This document shows positions 1 through 8,312 of a stretch of 64,000 bases of DNA, in pieces; the stretch's first letter is position 1; every line of letters begins with the position of its first letter. The translations under genes and the position numbers were made by a program. The stretch is from contig NZ_QXGH01000034.1 of assembly GCF_003515065.1 (NCBI RefSeq), positions 1 to 64,000 of the forward strand, read 5' to 3'. Under the pieces are notes generated by a model, which worked only from the letters and a program-made list of their open reading frames with translations, was not told where the DNA came from and made no database searches. This DNA comes from Nocardioides immobilis (GTDB taxonomy: Bacteria > Actinomycetota > Actinomycetes > Propionibacteriales > Nocardioidaceae).

Positions 1-75
1 GTCGTGACCAACTGGAAGCAGGCCCTGGGCCAGCTCGCGATCGCCTACCCCGACCGCATCAACCCCTACCTGTAA
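1..75 (+). pseudogene. IS256/mutator-type transposase, C-terminal end
   Basis: The window opens inside a reading frame whose last 24 residues end in NWKQALGQLAIAYPDRINPYL and a TAA stop. The pattern W-x-x-AL-x-QLAI-x-(Y/F)-P-(D/E)-RI is what the C-terminus of IS256/mutator-family DDE transposases looks like. Only this tail is visible, so it cannot be told whether the transposase is intact upstream of the window. It lies directly next to a terminal-repeat-like sequence and a broken IS481-type gene, which supports a mobile-element origin. Confidence 0.6.
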
Positions 76-90
76 GCGAAATCAACAACA

Positions 91-128
91 AGGGATCGAT
101 CACTTACACAGAAATCTTGACAAGCTCT
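91..128. mobile_element. Probable terminal inverted repeat of the IS256-type element
   Basis: The sequence CACTTACACAGAAATCTTGA at 101-120 sits just past the transposase stop codon. It has the look of IS256-family ends, which are often ACTTACACAGA-like and followed by TTGAC. The neighbouring IS481-type gene loses its family similarity at about position 140 and then reads through this sequence until a stop at 100, so the element boundary should lie near 125-140. The other end is outside the window, so the repeat could not be compared. Confidence 0.5.
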
Positions 129-366
129 GGCCCTGCTCAGTCAGTTCCTTGCGCATCCGCAGGACCAACTCGACGGTCGCGGCCGCGGTGGCGTTCGGCG
201 AGGAATGCGGACGTCGCGACCGGGGCTCGAACGCGGCTTCGCCCTCCACCTTGTAGCGGGCCACCAGCCGGCTTATCCAGCCCTGGGAGACGTTGTAGGT
301 GCGGGCGACCTCGCTTTGTGAGGCCCCAGCGAGCACGGCGGTGATGACAAGGCGGCGTTTCGACAC
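100..366 (-). pseudogene. Truncated IS481-family transposase (N-terminal helix-turn-helix)
   Basis: The frame begins MSKRRLVITAVLAGASQSEV and continues through a helix-turn-helix (EVARTYNVSQGWISRLVARY) and an FEPRSRRPH stretch, typical of the N-terminus of IS481-type integrases. A complete protein is about 300-400 residues; this one ends after 88. The last family-like residues are MRKELTEQG. The final nine (QSLSRFLCK) are encoded by the neighbouring IS256-type end. The catalytic DDE core is missing, so this copy cannot be active. Confidence 0.8.
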
Positions 367-425
367 CGATCAGGGTCGAACCACGCACCGCCCCGTCAGG
401 TCCGCCATGCCGATGACCCGACACA

Positions 426-476
426 TCCCATTCCGATGTCGCGAGACACCCCATTCCGATGTCCTGCGCCAGGACA
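426..476. mobile_element. Left end of the IS481-type remnant, with direct repeats and a palindrome
   Basis: Upstream of the truncated IS481-type gene, the 14-base sequence CCCATTCCGATGTC occurs twice (427-440 and 450-463). It is followed by the perfect palindrome GTCCTG-CGC-CAGGAC (461-475). Read on the minus strand, the segment begins TGTCCTGGCGCAGGAC, and a TGT end is usual for IS481 elements. The remnant therefore probably spans about 136-476. The remaining bases to 546 hold nothing else recognisable. Confidence 0.5.
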
Positions 477-546
477 CTACCCGGGGAGCTCACCGCGGCT
501 ACCATCCAGGCGTGCGCCTTCCCACGGGTCTCCGTCACGGCCGCCG

Positions 547-1542
547 ATGACGAAGCTGGTGATGGGGGCCAGCGGCTTCCTCGGATCGCACGTGACCAGG
601 AAGTTGGTGGGACGCGGCGACGATGTTCGCGTGTGGATCCGGCAGTCGAGCTCGACCGTGGCGTTCGACGACCTCGACGTCGAGCGGAGGTACGGCGACC
701 TCGGCGACCGTGAGGCGCTCCGGGAGGCGATGCGGGACGTCGAGGCTGTCTTCTACTGCATCGTCGACACCCGGGCATGGCTGCGCGACCCGACGCCGCT
801 CTTCGCGACCAACGTCGAGGCGTTGGGAGGGGTGCTCGACGTCGCGGTCGAGGTCGGCGTCCGGAGGTTCGTCTTCTGCAGCACCGTCGGCACGATCGGG
901 ATCGCCGAGCACGGCCTCGCCGACGAGGACCTGCCGCACAACTGGCGGCATCTCGGCGGGCCCTACATCGAGTCGCGGCTCCAGGCCGAGGACCTCGTGC
1001 TGGCCTACCACCGCGACCGCGGGCTGCCGGCGGTCGTTCTCAACGTGGGCACCACCTACGGGCCTCGGGACCACGGACCGACCCCGCACGGCAAGCTCGT
1101 CCGGGCAGCCGCGCAGGGCACGATGCCGGCGTACGTGCGGGGCACGGCGATGGAGGTCGTCGGGGTCGAGGACGCGGCGGAGGCATTCCTCCTTGCCGAG
1201 ACGCGGGGTCGGGTCGGCGAGCGCTACATCGTCTCCGAGTCCCACCTGCCCATCAAGGACCTCTTCGACATCGCGGCCGACGAGGGTGGCGTGCGGCCAC
1301 CTCGGATCGGCATCCCGCTGCCGGTGATGCGGGTGATCGGCGCGGTCGGCGGCGCCGTCTCCCGGTTGCGCGGGACCGACTCAGTCGTCACGTCCACCAG
1401 CGTGCGGCTGATGCACCTGCAATCGGCACTCGACCACACCAAGGCCACCCGCGAGCTCGGCTGGCGGCCCGAGCCGACGGAGGCAGCGATCCGCGCGGGC
1501 GTGCGGTGGTTCCTCACCGAGCCTCGCCGTACGACGACCTAG
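547..1542 (+). CDS. NAD(P)-dependent epimerase/dehydratase family protein
   Basis: A 331-residue extended short-chain dehydrogenase. The Rossmann motif GASGFLG is at residues 7-13. The family resembles dihydroflavonol reductase and hopanoid-associated sugar epimerase (HpnA-like) enzymes. The start chosen is the ATG at 547, because the glycine motif must sit near the N-terminus; the frame stays open upstream into IS-derived DNA. The catalytic Tyr-x-x-x-Lys is Tyr140-I-E-S-Arg144, so lysine is replaced by arginine, which may alter activity. It stands alone, between the insertion-sequence debris and a secreted-protein gene. The substrate cannot be told. Confidence 0.85.
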   Translation: MTKLVMGASGFLGSHVTRKLVGRGDDVRVWIRQSSSTVAFDDLDVERRYGDLGDREALREAMRDVEAVFYCIVDTRAWLRDPTPLFATNVEALGGVLDVAVEVGVRRFVFCSTVGTIGIAEHGLADEDLPHNWRHLGGPYIESRLQAEDLVLAYHRDRGLPAVVLNVGTTYGPRDHGPTPHGKLVRAAAQGTMPAYVRGTAMEVVGVEDAAEAFLLAETRGRVGERYIVSESHLPIKDLFDIAADEGGVRPPRIGIPLPVMRVIGAVGGAVSRLRGTDSVVTSTSVRLMHLQSALDHTKATRELGWRPEPTEAAIRAGVRWFLTEPRRTTT

Positions 1543-1644
1543 TCACTCGCGCCTTGTTCGTTTCGTGGACGGCAACCTGTGGAGGCCTTACGGTGAGCTG
1601 GCCACTCGGGAGAAGTGTTTGCTCGTCCTGCTCCAGGGGTGCTC

Positions 1645-2856
1645 ATGTCTCACCGATTCCTCCGGGTCGTCCTCGGCCTCACCCTGGCCGTCCTGCTGCT
1701 CGGCGCGGGAGCCGTCCCAGCCGGCGCCGCCGCAGGAGTCGGTGCCGTCGCGAACCAGTCGCTCGACGACCCGCCGGTCGACTCCGACGGTGACGGAATC
1801 CCCGACGACACGGACCAGTGTCCGGGCGAGCCGGGCTCGCCCGCCTACATCGGCTGCCCGGTGCCGGATTCCGACGGTGACGGTCTCACCGACGACATCG
1901 ACGCGTGCCCGGACCTGCCGGGTCCCTACGACGGCTGTCCGTTGCCCGACCTGGACGGCGACGGCGTGTACGACGACGGCAGCGACCTGTGCCCCAACGA
2001 GTACGGCGTGCCGGAGTACGGCGGCTGCCCGGCCCCGGACAGCGACGGGGACGGGATCACGGACGACGTGGACTCCTGCCCCGGTGAGTACGGCGTGCCG
2101 GAGTACAACGGATGTCCCTACACCGACCCCGTCGACTCCGACGGTGACGGCATCGCCGACGACGTGGACCAGTGTCCGTTCGAGCCGGGTGTCCCGGAGA
2201 ACTACGGGTGCCCCTATCTCGGGCCGATCGACTCCGACGGCGACGGCGTCTACGACGACACCGACCAGTGCCCGAACGAGCCGGGCTCGCCGGACTACAA
2301 CGGCTGCCCGGTGCCGGACTCCGACGGCGACGGCCTGACCGACGACGTCGGCCAGTGCGACGACACCCCGCCAGGCACGCCGATCGACGGCAACGGCTGC
2401 TCGCTGCAGGAGGTGACGGCAACGGCGCCCACCTTCACCGACCGCTGCGGCAAGGGCCAGGACACCGTCCTGGTGCCGACGAGCACCGGCGTGGTCTACC
2501 GCCTCGGCGGGAACGTCGTCGCGGCGGGCACCTTTCGCGTCAGGGGCACCGTGACGGTCGTCGCCGAGGCCGCGGACGGCTACGTCCTGTCCGGTGGCAC
2601 CGAGTGGACCTCGGTGATGACGAACAAGGTCTGCCCCCATGGCCGGGTGAAGGTGCACAGCCCCGCCCGCGGCACGCTGCGGATCGTGAACCGCGAAGAC
2701 GTCGCGATGACGATCCGGCTCGGGTCCAACGTCCGGAGGCTCGACCCGGGTGAAGCACGCACCTTCCTGAGGCGCAGCGGCACCACGATCGAGTGGGGTG
2801 CCCGGTGGAAGAGCCCGCTGCTCACGGCCCGATCGGGCTCGGTGCAGGTGCTCTGA
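1645..2856 (+). CDS. Secreted thrombospondin type-3 repeat protein
   Basis: A 403-residue exported protein. It has an N-terminal signal peptide (charged MSHRFLR, hydrophobic core, AGAAAG near residue 30). Seven calcium-binding type-3 repeats of the form D-x-D-x-D-G-(I/L/V)-x-D-D follow, with conserved cysteine pairs, at about residues 46-255. The C-terminal 150 residues form a different, cysteine-containing region predicted to be beta-rich. The start is the ATG at 1645, preceded by AGGGG. Proteins of this kind bind calcium at the cell surface and often act as rigid spacers. It converges on the gene at 2894-3910. No specific function is claimed. Confidence 0.85.
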   Translation: MSHRFLRVVLGLTLAVLLLGAGAVPAGAAAGVGAVANQSLDDPPVDSDGDGIPDDTDQCPGEPGSPAYIGCPVPDSDGDGLTDDIDACPDLPGPYDGCPLPDLDGDGVYDDGSDLCPNEYGVPEYGGCPAPDSDGDGITDDVDSCPGEYGVPEYNGCPYTDPVDSDGDGIADDVDQCPFEPGVPENYGCPYLGPIDSDGDGVYDDTDQCPNEPGSPDYNGCPVPDSDGDGLTDDVGQCDDTPPGTPIDGNGCSLQEVTATAPTFTDRCGKGQDTVLVPTSTGVVYRLGGNVVAAGTFRVRGTVTVVAEAADGYVLSGGTEWTSVMTNKVCPHGRVKVHSPARGTLRIVNREDVAMTIRLGSNVRRLDPGEARTFLRRSGTTIEWGARWKSPLLTARSGSVQVL

Positions 2857-2893
2857 CGAACGACGCGGGCAGTCCAGCAGCTCGCGCGTCCGA

Positions 2894-3910
2894 CTACCCC
2901 CCGAGGATCTCCCGCACCTCGGGGGAGGCGTAGAACGGCTCGAGCGCCGCGCGGACGACCTTCTCGAGCTCGCCGGACTCGTGGGCGGCGGCGATCAGCT
3001 GTGGTGCGAGGGCGGTGGCGTGGGCGATCGCGTCGTCCCGGGTGACGCCGAGGTCGTCCAGCAGGACCCCGATCGGGTGGTCGCCGTACACCCCGAGGAA
3101 GCGGTCGACGAGCCGGTCGGCCAGGGCCAGCACGGGCTCGCTCGCCACGACCTGGATCGCGACGTCCTGGGCGAGACCGGCGACCCGTACGGCGTCGTCG
3201 CGGCTGCCGAGGCCACCCGCGCTGATCGGCTGGTCGGCGTAGAGGTCGAAGATCTCGATCAGAGCAGCCCGGGCGGCCGGATCCCGCAGCGTGTCGACGA
3301 GGACCTTGTTGAGGCGGCGCATCGCGAAGACCGCGCCCTTGCCGGCGGTGCCGCCGACGAGCGCTCCGAGCTGCTTGTCGGCCGCGCCCATGGCCAGGCC
3401 GGCCGCGCCGGCGCCCAGCGAGACCAGCGACCCCATGCCGGGGATCTTCTCCGCCACCGCGCGGTTGGTCTGGAGCACGTCCTGCACGATCCGGCTGAGG
3501 AATCGCGAGGCGAGGGTGGCCACCTCGGGGCTGCGGGTGAGGTCGTCGAGGGTCGCCTCCAGCAGCTCGGTGTTGCTCAGCAGCTCGTCGACGATCCGCT
3601 CGACCTGGGTCCGGTCGATCACCTCGCCCAGCGAGAACGGCCGGTCGGGCCCGTCGTGGATCGTCTCGGCGACCACCTCGGCGAGGGTGCTGGCGGCTGC
3701 GCTCGGCGGCAGCTGGCGGGCGAGCTGATGGATCAGCGCCTTCAGCTCTTCGGCGGCGACGGCAGAGCCGAGCTGGGTGCGCGACGCGGCGCCGAGGATG
3801 CGGTCGACGTGGTCGGGGATGATCTCGGTGAGCTCGGGTCCGGTCAGCCTCCGGATCGTCCACCCGACCTGGGCGTCGAGGAGGCGGCGGGCGAGGTCGT
3901 CGGCGGTCAC
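2894..3910 (-). CDS. Conserved hypothetical protein
   Basis: A 338-residue protein starting at GTG (MTADDLARRLLDAQVGW...). It is predicted mostly alpha-helical and ends in EPFYASPEVREILGG. A glycine- and alanine-rich stretch in the middle (residues ~155-190, GMGSLVSLGAGAAGLAMGAA) could be a membrane-associated hairpin, but there is no signal peptide. I do not recognise a characterised family. It is divergent from glmU with only about 40 bases between starts, so the two share one promoter region. Codon use matches the neighbours, so it is a real gene. Confidence 0.8.
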   Translation of the reverse strand: MTADDLARRLLDAQVGWTIRRLTGPELTEIIPDHVDRILGAASRTQLGSAVAAEELKALIHQLARQLPPSAAASTLAEVVAETIHDGPDRPFSLGEVIDRTQVERIVDELLSNTELLEATLDDLTRSPEVATLASRFLSRIVQDVLQTNRAVAEKIPGMGSLVSLGAGAAGLAMGAADKQLGALVGGTAGKGAVFAMRRLNKVLVDTLRDPAARAALIEIFDLYADQPISAGGLGSRDDAVRVAGLAQDVAIQVVASEPVLALADRLVDRFLGVYGDHPIGVLLDDLGVTRDDAIAHATALAPQLIAAAHESGELEKVVRAALEPFYASPEVREILGG

Positions 3911-3952
3911 CGCCGCAGACTACGGGCTCCGGCGAGCCGTAGGCTCGGGGCC

Positions 3953-5410
3953 ATGGCTGATCAACTGACTGTCATCGTCCTCGCCGCCGGTGGCGGCACC
4001 CGGATGAAGTCCAAGACGATGAAGGTGCTGCACCGCATCGGCGGGCGCAGCATGATCGGCCACGTCCTCGGCGCCGTCGGTGTCCTCGAGCCGACCCGGG
4101 TCTGCGCCGTCATCGGCCACCAGCGCGACCAGGTCGGCCCGCACATCCTCGAGTGCCTGCCGGAGGCCGTGCTCGCGGTCCAGGAGGAGCAGCTGGGCAC
4201 CGCTCACGCCGTCCGCGTCGCGCTGGAGGCCCTCGCCGAGCAGCAGGCCGCCCCGGAGGGCGGCACCGTCCTGATCGCGTACGGCGACACGCCCCTCCTC
4301 GAGGGCGGCACGTTGCGGTGGTTCGCCGCCGAGCACGAGGCGGCTCAGGCGGCGGTCAGCATCCTCTCCGGCGTCGTCGAGGCCCCGCAGGGCTACGGCC
4401 GGATCGTCCGCGACGCCGACGGTGACGTGCTCGCGATCGTCGAGGAGAAGGAAGCGAGCGACGAGCAGCGCGCCATCAAGGAGATCAACTCCGGCATCCT
4501 CGCCTTCGACTCAGGCTTCCTCCTGGACGCGATCGGTCGGGTCGGCAACGACAACGCCAAGGGTGAGTACTACCTGACCGACACCGTCCAGCTCGCCCGC
4601 GACGCCGGCCTGACCGTGACCGCCTTCCCCGTCGACGACGTGTGGCAGACCGAGGGCGCCAACGATCGCGCCCAGCTCGCGGACCTCGGCCGCGAGCTCA
4701 ACCGCCGGATCGTCACCCGGTGGATGAGGGACGGCGTCACCGTCATGGACCCCGCGACGACCTGGATCGACGCCGACGTGGTGCTCGCCGAGGACGTGAC
4801 GATCCTCCCAGGCACCCAGCTGCTGGGCACGACCGTCGTCGCCGAGGACGCCGTGATCGGGCCGGACACCACGCTGGAGGACTGCGAGATCGGCGCGGGC
4901 GCGCGCGTCGTACGGACCCATGGCCAGCTCGCCGTGATCGGCGACGGTGCCACCGTCGGCCCGTTCTCCTACCTCCGCCCCGGCACGAAGCTCGGTGCCC
5001 ACGGCAAGATCGGGGCGTTCGTGGAGACCAAGAACGCCCAGATCGGCGACGGCGCGAAGGTGCCGCACCTGTCGTACGTCGGCGACGCGGAGATCGGCGA
5101 GGGCACCAACATCGGCGCCGGCACGATCTTCGCCAACTATGACGGGGTCAACAAGCACCGCACGAAGGTCGGGAAGCACGCCCGTACGTCGTCCAACAAC
5201 ACCTTCGTCGCCCCGGTCACCATCGGCGACGGTGCCGCGACCGGCGCCGGCACCGTCGTCCGCAAGGACGTCCCGCCCGGCGCGCTCGCGGTCAGCGCCG
5301 GGCAGCAGCGGAACCTGCCGGGCTGGGCGCAGACCAAGCGCGCCGGGACGCCACAGGCGGACGCCGCTGCCGCGGCAAGCCCAGCCGGGAAGGACCCTGA
5401 CGACGCCTAG
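3953..5410 (+). CDS. glmU: Bifunctional GlmU: GlcNAc-1-phosphate uridylyltransferase / glucosamine-1-phosphate acetyltransferase
   Basis: A 485-residue enzyme making UDP-GlcNAc for peptidoglycan and mycothiol, acting in the cytoplasm. The N-terminal half holds the nucleotidyltransferase motif LAAGGGTRMKS (residues 10-20), then GDTPL and the substrate-binding EINSGI region. The C-terminal half is a left-handed beta-helix of hexapeptide repeats with VETKNAQIG and NYDGVNKHRT, the acetyltransferase active-site region. The ATG at 3953 fits the family start. The tail is about 25 residues longer than in E. coli, ending in an alanine-rich stretch. prs follows in the same direction, the usual actinobacterial order. 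Confidence 0.97.
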   Translation: MADQLTVIVLAAGGGTRMKSKTMKVLHRIGGRSMIGHVLGAVGVLEPTRVCAVIGHQRDQVGPHILECLPEAVLAVQEEQLGTAHAVRVALEALAEQQAAPEGGTVLIAYGDTPLLEGGTLRWFAAEHEAAQAAVSILSGVVEAPQGYGRIVRDADGDVLAIVEEKEASDEQRAIKEINSGILAFDSGFLLDAIGRVGNDNAKGEYYLTDTVQLARDAGLTVTAFPVDDVWQTEGANDRAQLADLGRELNRRIVTRWMRDGVTVMDPATTWIDADVVLAEDVTILPGTQLLGTTVVAEDAVIGPDTTLEDCEIGAGARVVRTHGQLAVIGDGATVGPFSYLRPGTKLGAHGKIGAFVETKNAQIGDGAKVPHLSYVGDAEIGEGTNIGAGTIFANYDGVNKHRTKVGKHARTSSNNTFVAPVTIGDGAATGAGTVVRKDVPPGALAVSAGQQRNLPGWAQTKRAGTPQADAAAAASPAGKDPDDA

Positions 5411-5533
5411 CGTCGGCGGCGGGGGTGGGAGCCGTCTCATGAACAGTCCGAAAACACGCGGCGACTTGGGGCTGGCCGTCGGTAAGGGGCAGAATCAGGA
5501 TTGCTCCACGCCGGCCGACCACAGGAGTCTTGC

Positions 5534-6514
5534 GTGACTGGAATCCAGCGGACCACCGAGAAGAACCTGATGGTCTTCAGTGGTCGGGCCCACCCGGAGC
5601 TCTCCGAGGAGGTCGCCGAGATCCTCGGGATCTCGCTGGTGCCGACCCAGGCCTACGAGTTCGCCAACGGCGAGATCTACGTCCGCTTCGAGGAGAGCGT
5701 CCGCGGCTGCGACGCCTTCGTGATCCAGAGCCACACGGCTCCGATCAACGAGTGGATCATGGAGCACCTGATCATGGTCGACGCGCTCAAGCGCGCGTCC
5801 GCCAAGCGGATCACCGTCGTCATGCCGTTCTGGGGCTACAGCCGTCAGGACAAGAAGCACCGCGGCAGGGAGCCGATCTCGGCCCGGCTGATCGCCGACA
5901 TGTTCAAGACCGCTGGCGCCGACCGGATCATCACCGTCGACCTGCACGCCGACCAGCTCCAGGGCTTCTTCAACGGCCCGGTCGACCACCTGATGGCGCT
6001 GCCGATCCTCGCCGACTACATCAAGTCGAAGTACGGCGGCCAGCCGCTCGCGATGGTCTCCCCGGACGCCGGCCGGATCAAGGTCGCCGAGCGCTGGTCC
6101 GCCCGGCTCGGCGGGGTCCCGCTGGCGTTCATCCACAAGACCCGGCGTGCCGACCGGCCCAACGAGACCGTCGCCAACCGGGTGGTCGGTGACGTCAAGG
6201 GCCGGATCTGCGTCCTGACCGACGACATGATCGACACCGGCGGCACGATCGTGCAGGCGGCCGAGGCGCTCGCCGCCGAGGGGGCCGCAGGCGTCGTCAT
6301 CGCCGCCACCCACGCGATCCTCTCCGATCCCGCCGTCGACCGGCTCAAGAACTGCAGCGCGGTCGAGATCGTCGTCACCAACACGCTCCCGGTCGGCCCG
6401 GAGAAGCAGTTCGACAAGCTGACGACGCTGTCGATCGCCCCGATGGTCGCTCGCGCGATCCGCGAGGTGTTCGAGGACGGCTCCGTCACGAGCATGTTCG
6501 ACGGGCACGCGTAG
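5534..6514 (+). CDS. prs: Ribose-phosphate pyrophosphokinase (PRPP synthetase)
   Basis: A 326-residue class I PRPP synthetase, forming phosphoribosyl pyrophosphate from ribose-5-phosphate and ATP for purine, pyrimidine, histidine and tryptophan synthesis. Visible motifs are FANGEIYVRFEESVRG, PFWGYSRQDKKHRGREPISA, VDLHADQLQGFF and the PRPP-binding loop VLTDDMIDTGGTI. The start is GTG at 5534, set by the Shine-Dalgarno ACAGGAG at 5521-5527. The 123-base gap after glmU holds no other gene and no visible terminator, so co-transcription with glmU is possible. Confidence 0.97.
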   Translation: MTGIQRTTEKNLMVFSGRAHPELSEEVAEILGISLVPTQAYEFANGEIYVRFEESVRGCDAFVIQSHTAPINEWIMEHLIMVDALKRASAKRITVVMPFWGYSRQDKKHRGREPISARLIADMFKTAGADRIITVDLHADQLQGFFNGPVDHLMALPILADYIKSKYGGQPLAMVSPDAGRIKVAERWSARLGGVPLAFIHKTRRADRPNETVANRVVGDVKGRICVLTDDMIDTGGTIVQAAEALAAEGAAGVVIAATHAILSDPAVDRLKNCSAVEIVVTNTLPVGPEKQFDKLTTLSIAPMVARAIREVFEDGSVTSMFDGHA

Positions 6515-6563
6515 AGCACAAATGAGCGGCGCCGCGCGTCGCTGATCGCCTAGCCTCGGGCGG

Positions 6564-7532
6564 GTGACCGCCGTCGAGGCTCGGGACCTCCGCCGTACCT
6601 TCCGAACGCGCACGGGTGTCCTTCGCCGTACGGCGACCGAGGTCGAAGCCGTTCGCGGCGTCAGCTTCGACATCCAGCGGGGCGAGCTGTTCGGCCTGCT
6701 CGGCCCCAACGGCGCCGGCAAGACGACGACGATCAAGATGCTGATCACGCTGCTGCTGCCGACGTCCGGGACGGCGCGGGTGCTCGGCCACGACGTCGTG
6801 GCCGACGTGCGCGAGGTCCGGCGCCGGATCGGCTACGTCTTCGGCGGGGACCGGGGCCTCTACGAGCGGCTCTCGGCGCTCGACAACCTCCGCTACTTCT
6901 CCGAGCTCTACGGGGTACCGCCGCGCGAGCAGAAGGCGCGGATCGGCGAGCTGCTCGAGATGGTCGGGCTGACCGGTCGCGAGCGGGAGCGGGTCGAGGG
7001 CTTCTCCCGCGGCATGCGGCAGCGGCTCCACATCGCGCGCGGGCTGCTGCACGACCCCGAGGTGCTCTTCCTCGACGAGCCGTCGATCGGCATCGACCCG
7101 GTCGGCGCCCGCGAGCTGCGCGCGACGATCGCGTCGCTGATCGACGTGGGCAAGACGGTGCTGCTCACCACCCACTACATGTTCGAGGCCGACGAGCTCT
7201 GCGACCGGATCGCGGTGATCCGCGCCGGCGAGATCGTCGCCGAGGGCACGCCCGGCGACCTCAAGCGACTCGTGACCGTGGGGAGCGTCGTGGAGATCGA
7301 GACGTACGGCGTCGGGGAGGCCGCCGTCGCCGACCTCGGTGCGATCACCGGCGTCCAGTCCGTCGCCGTCGAGGAACGCGGGCAGATGCAGGTCCTGATC
7401 CTGCACTGCGCCCGGGACGCCGAGGTCACCCAGGCTGCGCTGTCGCGGCTCGACGGCGTCCGCGTCGGGCGGGTCGGGACCCGCGAGCCGACGCTCGAGG
7501 ACGCATACGTCGAGCTGGTGAGCCGGACGTGA
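6564..7532 (+). CDS. ABC transporter ATP-binding protein (drug-exporter type)
   Basis: A 322-residue ATPase of the DrrA/Nod type. It has Walker A GPNGAGKTT, the signature region FSRGMRQRLHIARG and Walker B VLFLDEPSIGIDP, then the switch region TTHYMFEADELCD. The C-terminal ~100 residues match the accessory domain of exporter ATPases. Two details differ from consensus: the signature is FSRGM rather than LSGGQ, and the usual DEPT is DEPS. It starts at GTG and overlaps the first permease gene by four bases, so it heads a three-gene exporter operon. The cargo is unknown. Confidence 0.92.
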   Translation: MTAVEARDLRRTFRTRTGVLRRTATEVEAVRGVSFDIQRGELFGLLGPNGAGKTTTIKMLITLLLPTSGTARVLGHDVVADVREVRRRIGYVFGGDRGLYERLSALDNLRYFSELYGVPPREQKARIGELLEMVGLTGRERERVEGFSRGMRQRLHIARGLLHDPEVLFLDEPSIGIDPVGARELRATIASLIDVGKTVLLTTHYMFEADELCDRIAVIRAGEIVAEGTPGDLKRLVTVGSVVEIETYGVGEAAVADLGAITGVQSVAVEERGQMQVLILHCARDAEVTQAALSRLDGVRVGRVGTREPTLEDAYVELVSRT

Positions 7533-8302
7533 AGCAGCTGCTGCGGCAGCAGCTCGTCTGCTACCGGCTCCAGCTGAAGGTCATCACGACGTCGTGGTTC
7601 GACGGTGCGCTGGCCGTGTTCTTCCCGCTCATGTTCGCCACCGCGACCCTGCTGATCTACGGGGTCCGGGACGACCCGGAGGCGATGCAGTTCGCCGGGC
7701 TGGGCGCGGCGATCATGGGGATGTGGACCTGCCAGGGCGTGATCGCCTCGTCGCTGCTGACCCGTGAGCGCTGGGCCGGGACCCTGGAGCTGGTCGTCGC
7801 CGCTCCGACGTCGATGGGCCGGGTGCTCGTCCCGACGACCCTGGCCCTGTCGACCATCGGCCTCTACACCGTGGTCGCCACGATCCTCTGGGAGCGCTGG
7901 GTCTTCGGCCTCGAGCTCCGGATCGAGAGCTGGCCGCTGTTCGTGACGAGCGTCCTCGCCTCCGCGCTCACCCTCGCCCAGTTCGGCTTCTTCCTCGCCG
8001 TCACCGCCGTGCGGTACCGCGCGTCGTGGTCGCTCGGCGCCGCGCTGGAGTACCCGGGCTGGCTGCTGTGCGGCTTCGTCATCCCGGTCGCCACGCTGCC
8101 GGACTGGCTGCACCCGCTGTCGTGGTCGATCCCGACTACCTGGGCGATGGAGGCGGTGCGCGAGTCGGCCGGCGGCGGGAGTCCGTGGCGCGATCTGCTG
8201 GTGTGCCTGGTCCTCGGGTCGGCGTACGCCGTGCTCGCCTCGTTCCTCGGCCGGCAGCTGGTCGACTCCGCCCGCCGGCACGCGACCCTGGCGCTGACGT
8301 GA
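7529..8302 (+). CDS. ABC transporter permease
   Basis: A 257-residue integral membrane protein with about six hydrophobic segments, of the ABC-2 permease type. It begins at GTG within the GTGA overlap with the ATPase gene, so translation is probably coupled. It lacks a signal peptide. Its C-terminus (LVDSARRHATLALT) resembles that of the next gene (LEDQSRRHATLERV), which marks the two permeases as duplicated partners that would form a heterodimeric channel with the ATPase. Confidence 0.88.
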   Translation: MKQLLRQQLVCYRLQLKVITTSWFDGALAVFFPLMFATATLLIYGVRDDPEAMQFAGLGAAIMGMWTCQGVIASSLLTRERWAGTLELVVAAPTSMGRVLVPTTLALSTIGLYTVVATILWERWVFGLELRIESWPLFVTSVLASALTLAQFGFFLAVTAVRYRASWSLGAALEYPGWLLCGFVIPVATLPDWLHPLSWSIPTTWAMEAVRESAGGGSPWRDLLVCLVLGSAYAVLASFLGRQLVDSARRHATLALT

Positions 8303-8312
8303 GGCACCGCCG

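Noticed and set aside
5411..5533. tRNA gene between glmU and prs
   Set aside because: No acceptor stem, T-loop or anticodon arm is visible.
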